From NCBI GenBank assembly GCA_963838205.1, contig CAWIQF010000014.1, positions 186,001 through 250,000 of the forward strand: a stretch of 64,000 nucleotides of DNA, given 5' to 3'. Origin of the DNA: CAIVVT01 sp963838205 (GTDB taxonomy: Bacteria > Acidobacteriota > Terriglobia > Bryobacterales > Bryobacteraceae). Below are positions 27,300 through 35,449 of this stretch, in pieces (position 1 is the stretch's first letter; every line of letters starts with the position of its first letter). Below the pieces are notes generated by a model. It did not search any database, was not told where the DNA came from, and saw only the letters and a program-made list of their open reading frames with translations. A program made the position numbers and the translations under genes.

Positions 27300-29792
27300 A
27301 TGTTGAAGATTAACCGTTTAGTAGCGATCCTCACAGCCCCGGCGCTGGCCTTGGCCGTCCTCTCGGCCCTGGCCCTGCCGGCCGCCGCCAAGACCAAAAA
27401 GGGTGATCGGCTGGCTGCCGAAGGAGAACGTTTCGAACAGCAGCGGGAATTCGACAAGGCGCTCGAAAAATATGAGCAGGCCCTGGCTTCCGATCCCTCC
27501 GACTTCCACTACCAGTTGCTCGCCCGCCGTGTCCGCTTCCAGGCCGGACAGGCGCACGTGCTCAACGGCGAGAAGCTGCGCACCGCCGGCAAGCTCGACG
27601 AAGCCTTGGCCGAGTACAACAAGGCCTTCACCATCGATCCCTCCTCCACTTCCGCGGAGCAGGAGATCCGCCGCACACTGGCCATGATCGAGCGCGAGAA
27701 GCAGCGCCTGGCGCGCGGCGGCGCGCCCGAGACGCCAGCCGAGATCGGACTGACTCCCGCCCAGACCGCCCACAAAGAGTCCGAACAGCGCGAGTCAGCC
27801 ATGCTGGCTCCGCCTGAGCTGCGCCCCGCCCCCGCCCAGCCGCTCGACCTCAAGATCTCGAACCAGTCGATGAAAACGCTCTACGACACGGTCGGTACAA
27901 TGGCTGCCGTCAACGTCCTGTTCGATCCCGAGCTGATGTCGGACAACAAGAAGTTTTCCCTGGACCTCAAGAACAGCTCGCTCGAGGAGGCCCTGGATTA
28001 CGTCGCCCTGCTGACCCATACTTTCTGGAAACCCGTCTCGGCCAACGCCATCTTCGTCACCCAGGAATCCGTGGCCAAGCGCCGCGACTACGAGGACCAG
28101 GTCACGCGCGTCTTCTACCTGGCCAACATCACCTCGCCCCCCGAGTTGCAGGAGGTCATGACCGCGGTGCGCACGGTGAGCAACTTCCGCCTGATCTTCC
28201 CCGTCAATTCGCAAAACGCGCTCGTCGTCCGCGGCACCCGCGACCAGGTGGACCTGGCTGAGAAGATCATTCTGGACCTCGATAAACCCAAGCCGGAGGT
28301 GCTCGTCGATCTGCTCATCATCGAGGTCAATAAGGACATTTCGCGCCAGCTCGCCGCCAGCATCGCCTCGGGTGGAACCGCCGGCCTGAGTTCCACCATC
28401 ACTTCTACGCCGGCCACCACAACCACCACCGGCACCGGCACCGGCGCCGCCAGCACTGCCGGCGTGCTGCTTTCGCAGATCGGCCACCTGGGCTCCAATA
28501 GCTGGTCGGTGACCATGCCCGGCGGCATGATTCAGGCCATGATGGCCGATACGCGCGGCCGGATTCTCACCGCGCCGCAATTGCGCGGCGTCGAAGGCCA
28601 GAAGGCTTCGCTGAAGATCGGCGAGAAATACCCCTATGCTTCCGGCAGCTTCCAGTCGGGCGTCGGCACCAGCGGCGGATTGCCCTACGCGCAAACGCAG
28701 TTCCAATTCGCCGATATCGGCGTCAATGTGGAAATCACACCGCGCGTTCACGGCACCGACGAGGTGACGTTGCAGGTGGACCTGGATATCTCCACCATCG
28801 CCTCGACCCTCAATCTCGGCGGCTTGTCGCAACCCGTCATCGGCCAACGTAAAGTCAGCCACATCATCCGTCTGAAGGAAGGCGAGGCCACCGTCATCGG
28901 CGGCTTGATGCAACAGACGCAGACTTCGACGCGCAACGGGTTCCCCGGCCTGATGAACGTGCCCGTCCTGGGCCGGCTCTTTTCTTCCTCCAGCACCGAT
29001 AACAACAGTCTCGAAATACTGGTCGTGCTGGTCCCGCACATCGTGCGCTCGGCGGAGTTGACGGCGCAGAATACGCGTGCCGTGGCCTCCGGCGTCGAAC
29101 AGATCTGGAAGGTGAACTACCGCCACCCGCCAGCACCCCCGCTGCCGGCCGGCCAGAAGCCCTCGGATGCCAAGTCCTCCGCCAACCCGCCCGGTAAGGA
29201 CGACGACCCACCACCGGTGGAGCAGCCCGTGGCGCAGGCCGACCAGACGCTCGCGCCACAACTGGTTGCGGCCGTCTCCGCCGCGCCCGTTCCATTGAAT
29301 GCGGCGCCTCCTCCTCCGCCCCCGCCAGGAAGCGCCACGCCCGGCGGCTCCCGCAGCACTAACGCCATCCCGGCCGGCCCCTTGGTCACGCTGGTTGCCT
29401 CGGCGCAGGAGGTCGCGGTCGGCGCGACTTTCACCGTGCAGATGAATGTGATGAACGTGAAGGATCTAACCGCCGCGCCCACGCGTCTAAAATACGATCC
29501 GGCCGTGCTCAAGCTGGTCGAAGTGAAACAGGGTGGGTTCCTCGGCAAGGACGTGGACGAAGTCATTTTCTCCCAGGTGCCCTCCAAACAGGGCGGCGAG
29601 ACGCTGGTCCAGCTCCAGCGCGTGGCCGGCTCAACCGGAGTGGCCGGCTCGGGCACCCTGCTGACTATGAAGTTTCAGGCCCTGGCGGCCGGGACCTCGC
29701 CCATCGCGGTGGTTGAATTCACATTACGGAATTCGAAGCTGCTCGAAATTCACGCCGCCCCGCCGCAGCCGGCTTCCGTGGTCGTGAAGTAG
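27300..29792 (+). CDS. Secretin with N-terminal TPRs and C-terminal cohesin domain
   Basis: An 830-residue exported protein. Signal peptide ~1-30; TPR units ~33-130 (KALEKYEQALASDPSD, then ALAEYNKAFTIDPSS); STN/secretin short domains ~185-350 (SLEEALDYVALLTHTF, VTRVFYLANI); secretin beta-barrel ~360-600, ending in VIGGLMQQTQTSTRNGFPGL and VPVLGRLFSS. A Pro-rich linker leads to a cohesin-type domain ~695-830 (VTLVASAQEVAVGATFTVQM). Secretins form the outer-membrane pore of type II secretion and type IV pili. Cohesin domains bind dockerins or proteins. Two pseudopilin genes follow directly, but no ATPase or inner-membrane platform is here. Confidence 0.9.
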   Translation: MLKINRLVAILTAPALALAVLSALALPAAAKTKKGDRLAAEGERFEQQREFDKALEKYEQALASDPSDFHYQLLARRVRFQAGQAHVLNGEKLRTAGKLDEALAEYNKAFTIDPSSTSAEQEIRRTLAMIEREKQRLARGGAPETPAEIGLTPAQTAHKESEQRESAMLAPPELRPAPAQPLDLKISNQSMKTLYDTVGTMAAVNVLFDPELMSDNKKFSLDLKNSSLEEALDYVALLTHTFWKPVSANAIFVTQESVAKRRDYEDQVTRVFYLANITSPPELQEVMTAVRTVSNFRLIFPVNSQNALVVRGTRDQVDLAEKIILDLDKPKPEVLVDLLIIEVNKDISRQLAASIASGGTAGLSSTITSTPATTTTTGTGTGAASTAGVLLSQIGHLGSNSWSVTMPGGMIQAMMADTRGRILTAPQLRGVEGQKASLKIGEKYPYASGSFQSGVGTSGGLPYAQTQFQFADIGVNVEITPRVHGTDEVTLQVDLDISTIASTLNLGGLSQPVIGQRKVSHIIRLKEGEATVIGGLMQQTQTSTRNGFPGLMNVPVLGRLFSSSSTDNNSLEILVVLVPHIVRSAELTAQNTRAVASGVEQIWKVNYRHPPAPPLPAGQKPSDAKSSANPPGKDDDPPPVEQPVAQADQTLAPQLVAAVSAAPVPLNAAPPPPPPPGSATPGGSRSTNAIPAGPLVTLVASAQEVAVGATFTVQMNVMNVKDLTAAPTRLKYDPAVLKLVEVKQGGFLGKDVDEVIFSQVPSKQGGETLVQLQRVAGSTGVAGSGTLLTMKFQALAAGTSPIAVVEFTLRNSKLLEIHAAPPQPASVVVK

Positions 29793-29832
29793 GGACGGCG
29801 GAGGGAATCATTGGCGTGAGGCAGCGGGAACA

Positions 29833-30306
29833 GTGATCGTGAAACGGAAATCGCAGCGCGGGCTGACCCTGATCGAGCTGGTCGTGGCGTTTACTATCCT
29901 CATGGTCTTGACCATGATGGCCATACCCATCGCGCGCTATCGCATCCGCCGCGAGAACGAGCGCGACCTGCGCTTCGCGCTGCGCGAGATGCGCACCGCC
30001 ATCGATAAGTACAAGGACGCCTGCGATGCCCAGAAAATCACCTCGACCAAAATCGACTCCTATTGCTACCCCGACAGCCTCGACATGCTGGTCCAGGGCG
30101 TCAAGCTCGCCAACGACCCCAAAGGCACCAAGATCCGCTTTTTGCGCCGCATCCCCCGCGACCCCTTCACCAAGACCACCGATTGGGGCGTGAGAAGCAA
30201 CCAGGACGATCCGACGACGCAGGGCTCCGGCGGGCAGAACGTCTTCGACGTCTTTTCAAAAACCATGGAGAAAGCGCCCGATGGCACGCCGTATTCGGAG
30301 TGGTAA
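29833..30306 (+). CDS. Type II secretion/type IV pilus-like pseudopilin
   Basis: A 157-residue protein with a prepilin signal: KSQRG|LTLIELVVAFTIL, with Glu at mature position 5 for PilD processing and a hydrophobic helix. The C-terminal domain is GspG-like (RRIPRDPFTKTTDWGVRS). GTG at 29833 starts it. It overlaps the next pseudopilin by 26 bp and follows the secretin by 40 bp. Probably cleaved by the prepilin peptidase at 13248-14060. Confidence 0.88.
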   Translation: MIVKRKSQRGLTLIELVVAFTILMVLTMMAIPIARYRIRRENERDLRFALREMRTAIDKYKDACDAQKITSTKIDSYCYPDSLDMLVQGVKLANDPKGTKIRFLRRIPRDPFTKTTDWGVRSNQDDPTTQGSGGQNVFDVFSKTMEKAPDGTPYSEW

Positions 30307-30688
30307 ATTCGCGTTCGGTTTCACGCTCATCGAGCTGATGATCGTCATGGCGATCATTTCGATCCTGCTCGCCATGGCCGTGCCGATGTATCAGAAATCG
30401 ATCGTCCGCTCCAAGGAAACCGTGTTGCGGCAGAACCTGTTCACCCTGCGCGTTCAGATCGACGAGTACACCTACGATAAAGCCAAGGCCCCGCAGTCGC
30501 TCCAGGATCTGGTCAGCGAGGGCTATCTGCGCCAGATCCCCACCGACCCCATCTCCGGCCAGGCCGATTGGACCACCGTCATGGAGGACGCCGTCTCTAG
30601 CGTCAATCAGACCGAGCCCGGCATCTTCGACGTCCACAGCAAAAGCGACCGGAAATCCCTCGAAGGCACCCCCTACAGCGAGTGGTGA
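30281..30688 (+). CDS. GspG-like pseudopilin
   Basis: A 135-residue protein with FAFG|FTLIELMIVMAIISIL, a textbook prepilin cleavage site and N-terminal helix. The C-terminal globular part (DLVSEGYLRQIPTDPISGQ) resembles the major pseudopilin GspG. Both pseudopilins end in TPYSEW, which suggests they are tandem duplicates. The start lies inside the end of the previous gene, implying translational coupling. Confidence 0.9.
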   Translation: MARRIRSGKFAFGFTLIELMIVMAIISILLAMAVPMYQKSIVRSKETVLRQNLFTLRVQIDEYTYDKAKAPQSLQDLVSEGYLRQIPTDPISGQADWTTVMEDAVSSVNQTEPGIFDVHSKSDRKSLEGTPYSEW

Positions 30689-30895
30689 GGATGCCTCCGA
30701 AAACCGGGGACTGACGTCTCTGGTCCTAGGCGCGCAGCAATTCCTCTATCCGCACCGTGCCCCTCCTGCGCCGTGTGGAGTTCAGCCGTCTCTCACCCGT
30801 GTTGTCGTCCCCGCCTGAGGACCCCCCGCTTCCACGGCGCTGCCGTCGAACGCCAGCAAATCGCTGCTGTGCGAGGATGGGTCCATCCGCTTCCC

Positions 30896-31273
30896 ATGTC
30901 CGAGCAGGCTTCCGAATTCGGCGTGATCGGCTTGACCGCGGCCGGACGCGCGCTCGCCTTGCGCCTGACCGCGCGCGGCGCCCGCGTCTCGCTCTGGGAC
31001 GCTTCCTTCGCCGAAGTCGAACAGTTTGCGCTGGCCCATATCGACACCCGCGGCGGCCTGCTCGGCTTCGCGGATCTCGAAGATTTCTTCGACTCTCTGG
31101 CTGTGCCCCTTCGCGCCGCCTTTTTCGTGTCAAATGACAGCGAGGCGGTCGCCCGCTCCGTGCGACTGGCCGGCCCAGGCTCGGCGCTGGTCGACGGCGG
31201 CAGCGCCACGGCCCTGCCCGCCGAGGCCGCCCTCGAGGAAATCGAAGCCCGCCTGCTCGCCGCACCCGACTGA
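30896..31273 (+). CDS. Truncated 6-phosphogluconate-dehydrogenase-like NAD-binding domain
   Basis: A 125-residue Rossmann protein: FGVIGLTAAGRALALRLTAR then GARVSLWDASF. This is like the N-terminal domain of 6PGDH/3-hydroxyisobutyrate dehydrogenases but with Thr-Ala in place of the usual Gly-x-Met of GLGxMG. The C-terminal all-helical domain is missing; the frame stops at residue 125 soon after SALVDGGSATALP. It could be a stand-alone regulatory domain or a remnant. It lies 40 bp before the Gfo/Idh gene. Start at 30896 is the ATG nearest the first beta-strand. Confidence 0.55.
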   Translation: MSEQASEFGVIGLTAAGRALALRLTARGARVSLWDASFAEVEQFALAHIDTRGGLLGFADLEDFFDSLAVPLRAAFFVSNDSEAVARSVRLAGPGSALVDGGSATALPAEAALEEIEARLLAAPD

Positions 31274-31313
31274 GGCAACGCTGCGCTGTATCTTGAAATG
31301 GTAGGAGTTAACA

Positions 31314-32600
31314 ATGTCCTCGATGACACGCCGTTCGTTCTATGTGGGCGCCGCCGCGGCTCTTTCCGCCGTCCGCGTCCTGGGCGCCAATGACCGCATC
31401 CGCATTGGCATCGTCGGCCTCGGCGGCCGCGGCAGCGATCACCAGCGGGCCTACTCGACCATCCCCGAAGCCCGCATCACGGCGCTGTGCGACGTCAACC
31501 AGGCCGCCCGCGAGCGCGCCCAGGCGCGCGTATCCAAGGCCGGACTCGAGCCGGCGCTCGAGTTCAACGACATGCGCGAGCTGTTCATGAGCAACCAGGT
31601 GGACGCCGTCTCCATCGCTACCCCCAACCACTGGCACGCCCTGGCCTGCATTTGGGCCTGCCAGGCCGGCAAGGACGTCTACGTCGAGAAGCCCGCCTGC
31701 TACAACATCCACGAGGGCTTCCGCATGGTCGCGGTCGCGCGCAAGACCGGCCGCATGGTCCAGGTCGGCATGCAGAGCCGCAGCACACCGCACAAAATCC
31801 GCGCCATACAAATGCTCAAGGACGGCGTCATCGGCCCGCTCTACGCCGCCAAAGGGCTGTGCTTTAAACGCCGCAAATCCATCGGCAAGGCGCCCCTCGA
31901 GCCCGTCCCGCCGGGCCTCGACTGGAGCCTGTTCCTCGGCCCGGCGCAGATGAAGGAGTACTCCAAAACCCGCTTCGCCTACAACTGGCACTGGTTCTGG
32001 GATACCGGCAACGGCGACATCGGCAATCAGGGCGTCCACGAAATGGATATGTGCCGCTGGGGTCTGGGCGACATAGGCTTCCCCACAACGTCCGTCTCCA
32101 CCGGCGGCAAGTTCGTCTACGACGACGACCAGGAGACGCCCAACACCCAGTTGGCCAGCTTCGGCTACGGCGCCCGCGAGATTCTGTTCGAGGTGCGCGG
32201 CCTGCTCACCGGCCCCGAAGCCGGCCTGCCCGTGCGCGGCGAAAACCTGGTCGGCAACATTTACTTCGGCCGCGACGGCTGGATGTGGCTCGACGGAAAC
32301 GGTATTCAGGTCTATAAAGGCGAAGCCAGCGAGAAGACGCTCGACGAGAAGGACGACGAGCAGGACACCACCGCCCTGCACATGCGCAACTTCCTGGCCG
32401 CTTGCCGCAGCCGCAAAGTTGCCGACCTGAGCGCCGACGTCGAGATCGGCGCGACTTCGGCCGCCCTCTGCCACCTGGCCAACATCAGCTATCGCGTCGG
32501 CCGCCTGCTCAATTGGGACGCCGCCGCGCGCCACTTCGTCAACGACGCCGCGGCCGACGAGCTGCTCACCCGCAACTACCGCTCGCCCTACGTCGTCTAG
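31314..32600 (+). CDS. Tat-exported Gfo/Idh/MocA family oxidoreductase (copy 1)
   Basis: A 428-residue protein. MTRRSFYVGAAAALSAVRVL is a twin-arginine signal. Next come the Rossmann motif IGIVGLGGRGSDH and the catalytic EKP (E125-K126-P127) in GKDVYVEKP, then the substrate domain with YNWHWFWDTGNGDIGNQGVH. Family members oxidise or reduce sugars with tightly bound NAD(P). Export with cofactor fits Tat. It shares long blocks with the protein at 39169-40458, so the two are paralogues flanking the GH94/SSS unit. TAGGAG lies just before the ATG. Confidence 0.9.
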   Translation: MSSMTRRSFYVGAAAALSAVRVLGANDRIRIGIVGLGGRGSDHQRAYSTIPEARITALCDVNQAARERAQARVSKAGLEPALEFNDMRELFMSNQVDAVSIATPNHWHALACIWACQAGKDVYVEKPACYNIHEGFRMVAVARKTGRMVQVGMQSRSTPHKIRAIQMLKDGVIGPLYAAKGLCFKRRKSIGKAPLEPVPPGLDWSLFLGPAQMKEYSKTRFAYNWHWFWDTGNGDIGNQGVHEMDMCRWGLGDIGFPTTSVSTGGKFVYDDDQETPNTQLASFGYGAREILFEVRGLLTGPEAGLPVRGENLVGNIYFGRDGWMWLDGNGIQVYKGEASEKTLDEKDDEQDTTALHMRNFLAACRSRKVADLSADVEIGATSAALCHLANISYRVGRLLNWDAAARHFVNDAAADELLTRNYRSPYVV

Positions 32601-32971
32601 CCTCGACGATCCACTTCGCGCTGCGGCGGATCGGTGCGGGTGGCCGCAGGCGAGGTTTTCAAGGCCGCAAAAGATGAACCCCCGAGAGGGTTTTAGGACC
32701 TCCCGGGGGCATCCTTCAGTAGAGCCGCTTCCGCGGGCAGCCACCGGACGGTGCGGGCCGCCGAAAGCACCCTGGAAGCCAGAACAAAAACACTATACCA
32801 GGACCGGCGCGAGGGGAAAAGCGGTTTCCCAACGCGCGGCGGCCGGCCCGGAGTTGAGTGGGACGACACTTCGGCCGGGCATGCCGAGTGCACAAAAAAA
32901 GGGCGCCGCAAAGAGCCGGTCAGACAGGAGGACCATGGCCGGCTGCGGCGCCCGTACTGGCTGGGGGGTTG
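32601..32971. other. Convergent gene-free stretch with terminator
   Basis: The 371 nt lie between the convergent Gfo/Idh and GH94 genes. They hold the minus-strand terminator at 32665-32709. The remainder is GC-rich with short purine runs; no further gene, repeat or promoter is evident. Confidence 0.5.
32665..32709 (-). terminator. Terminator of the GH94/SSS operon
   Basis: CCCCCGAGAGG (32679-32689) and CCTCCCGGGGG (32699-32709) pair over 11 bp. The single mismatch becomes a G:U pair on the minus strand, and the minus-strand 3' side reads UUCAUCUUUUG. Position and strand fit the end of the operon whose last stop is at 32972, though ~260 nt downstream. Confidence 0.6.
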
Positions 32972-35416
32972 TCAGCGCAGAATAGCTTGGACTAAGACCT
33001 CCTTGCGGCCCGCGGCGGGCGGCGGAACGATGTTGCCATCCACCGGCGCGCCGTCCACCGTCAGGCTGACGTTGTGGCCGGGGCCAGCGCGGCGAATGGA
33101 GATTCGGTACGTAACGCCGCGAAAAATGCGCGTCGCCTCCACCGATTGCCAATTCGCCGGCAGCACGGGAGCGATCTCGAGGCCGTCGTAAGCCGGGCGC
33201 AGGCCGAGAATCCATTGCGTGATGGCGTAGTAATTCCAGGGCGCCGTGCCGGTGAGCCAGGAGTTCTTGGCCTCGCCGTAAGAAGGCGCGTCGCGCCCGG
33301 CAATCATCTGGGCGTAGACGTAGGGCTCGCAGCGGTGCAGATCGCTGATCGGTTCGCGGGCCGAGGGATTGATCCGCAGGTAGTATTCGTGGGCCGCGTC
33401 GCCGTCGCCGGCGCGCGCCTCGGCGATCATGACCCAGGGATTGTTGTGGCAGAAGATGCCGGCGTTTTCCTTGTATCCCGGCGGGTAAGAGGAGATCTCG
33501 CCGAACTGCAACTGGTAGTGCGAGTACGCGGGCTGCTGCAGGACGATGCCGTGTTCAGTGGCCAGGTGCGTGCGGACGGAGTCGAGCGCCTGGCGGGCCA
33601 GGCCGTCGTCCAGACCGATGCCGGCCAGCACGCAGAAGCCCTGCGTCTCAATAAAAATGCGGCCCTCATCGCATTCGCGCGAGCCGACTTTGTTACCGAA
33701 ATAATCGTACGCCCGCAGGAACCACTCGCCGTCCCAGCCGTCGCGGCGCACGGCCAGTTCCATGGCGTCAACCTGGGCCAGATAATCCCGCGCCTCCTCG
33801 GCCAATCCACTGCGCTCGGCGATGGCGGCCAATTCGCGACCGGCGTACACGAACAAAGCCGCGATGAAGACCGACTCGGCGACGCCGCCTTCGCGGTTGG
33901 TGGTGGTCTGGAACGATTCGCCGGGAGTCTCGGAAAAGCAGTTGAGATTCAGACAGTCGTTCCAGTCGGCACGGCCGATCAGCGGCAGGCCGTGCGGACC
34001 GAGGCGCGCCAGCGTGTAGCGGAAACTGCGGCGCAGGTGGTCGTAGAGCGGCTGCTCGGAGCCGGGCTGGTTGTCGTACGTCACGGGCTCGTCGAGAATG
34101 CTCCAGTCGCCGGTCTCTTTGAGATAGGCAACGACGCCGACGATCAGCCAGTGCGGGTCGTCGTTGAAGCCGCCGCCGACATCGTTGTTGCCGCGCTTGG
34201 TGAGCGGCTGGTACTGGTGATAGGCGCCGCCGCTGGGAAGTTGGGTGGCGGCGAGGTCGAGAATGCGCTCACGCGCCCGCGGCGGCACCATGTGCACGAA
34301 GCCCAGCAGATCCTGGTTGGAGTCGCGGAAGCCCAGGCCGCGGCCGATGCCGGATTCATAGAACGACGCCGAGCGGGACATGTTAAACGTGGCCATGCAC
34401 TGGTAGGCATTCCAGATGTTGACCATGCGGTTGGTGTGCAGGTCCGGCGTCGATACCTGGCAGATGGCGAGCAGGCTGTCCCAATAGGCGCGCAGCGCTT
34501 CGAAAGCCGCGTCGGCGGCGGCGGGATCGAGATGAGCGGCGATGACCGGCTTGACGCTGCGTTTGTCGATAGTCAGCGAGCCGGGAGGATCGAATTTCGC
34601 ATCGCGCGGATTCTCGTGGTAGCCCAGAACGAAGACGATCTGGCGCGTTTCGCCGGGGGCCAGAGCGAGCTTGACGTGATGCGAGCCGATCGGCGCCCAG
34701 CCGTGAGCGATGGAGCCGGCGGAGACGCCGCGTTCCACGACGACGGGAGAATCCCAGCCGCGATAGGGGCCGAGAAAGGCTTCGCGCTGGGTATCGAAGC
34801 CCGCCAGCGGGGCCGAGCAGGCGAAGTATGCGAAATGGTCGCGGCGCTCGCGGTATTCGGTCTTATGATAGATGACGCCGTCCTCGACCTCGACCTCGCC
34901 GGTGCTGAAGTTGCGCTGAAAATTCGTGGCGTCGTCCTGGGCGTCCCAAAGACAGAATTCAATCGAGGAAAAAACGGAAAGATCCGCCACGGCGGGGCGA
35001 TGATTGGTGACCGTGAGCTGCCAGATTTCGAGGTTCTGGTCGAGAGGCACGAAATAGCGCGTGCGCGCCTCGATGCCCAGATAGCTCGAGCCGATAATGC
35101 TGTAGCCCAGGCCGTGCCGGCACGAGTAGTCCTCGATGTCGGAGCGCGTGGGCTGCCACGAGGGTGACCAGAATTCGCCCGAGTCGTTGTCGCGCAGATA
35201 GATGTAGCGGCCGCCGAGATCGAACGGGACGTTGTTATAGCGGTAACGCGTGATGCGCCGCAGACGCGCGTCGCGGTAGAACGAGTAGCCGCCGGCGGTG
35301 TTGGAGATGAGACCGAAATAGGCCTGGCAGCCGAGGTAGTTGATCCACGGCAGCGGCGTGTCGGGCCGCGTGATCACGTACTCGCGAGCGCTGTCGTCGA
35401 AGTGTCCGTATTGCAT
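32972..35416 (-). CDS. GH94 family glycoside phosphorylase (cellobiose/cellodextrin phosphorylase-like)
   Basis: An 814-residue cytoplasmic inverting phosphorylase, full length for cellobiose phosphorylase. Hallmarks are the N-terminal TPLPWINYLGCQAYFGLISN and GGYSFYRDARLRRITRYRYN, then GLGFRDSNQDLLGFVHMVPP, and GRADWNDCLNLN with D484 and D487, one being the general acid. It splits a beta-glucoside with phosphate to give a sugar 1-phosphate, sparing ATP. It is downstream of the SSS transporter by 33 nt on the same strand, so uptake and phosphorolysis of a disaccharide is the likely pathway. The exact substrate (cellobiose, laminaribiose, chitobiose) is not fixed by sequence. Confidence 0.92.
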   Translation of the reverse strand: MQYGHFDDSAREYVITRPDTPLPWINYLGCQAYFGLISNTAGGYSFYRDARLRRITRYRYNNVPFDLGGRYIYLRDNDSGEFWSPSWQPTRSDIEDYSCRHGLGYSIIGSSYLGIEARTRYFVPLDQNLEIWQLTVTNHRPAVADLSVFSSIEFCLWDAQDDATNFQRNFSTGEVEVEDGVIYHKTEYRERRDHFAYFACSAPLAGFDTQREAFLGPYRGWDSPVVVERGVSAGSIAHGWAPIGSHHVKLALAPGETRQIVFVLGYHENPRDAKFDPPGSLTIDKRSVKPVIAAHLDPAAADAAFEALRAYWDSLLAICQVSTPDLHTNRMVNIWNAYQCMATFNMSRSASFYESGIGRGLGFRDSNQDLLGFVHMVPPRARERILDLAATQLPSGGAYHQYQPLTKRGNNDVGGGFNDDPHWLIVGVVAYLKETGDWSILDEPVTYDNQPGSEQPLYDHLRRSFRYTLARLGPHGLPLIGRADWNDCLNLNCFSETPGESFQTTTNREGGVAESVFIAALFVYAGRELAAIAERSGLAEEARDYLAQVDAMELAVRRDGWDGEWFLRAYDYFGNKVGSRECDEGRIFIETQGFCVLAGIGLDDGLARQALDSVRTHLATEHGIVLQQPAYSHYQLQFGEISSYPPGYKENAGIFCHNNPWVMIAEARAGDGDAAHEYYLRINPSAREPISDLHRCEPYVYAQMIAGRDAPSYGEAKNSWLTGTAPWNYYAITQWILGLRPAYDGLEIAPVLPANWQSVEATRIFRGVTYRISIRRAGPGHNVSLTVDGAPVDGNIVPPPAAGRKEVLVQAILR

Positions 35417-35449
35417 TCTGAGTTGCTCCGGTGGGACGCCTCGCGAGGA

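Noticed and set aside
27795..29261. A 488-codon minus-strand frame
   Set aside because: It is antisense to the secretin gene.
33074..35167. A 697-codon open frame on the plus strand
   Set aside because: It is antisense to the GH94 gene, has no domain and an Arg/Val/Gly-biased composition typical of GC-rich shadow frames.
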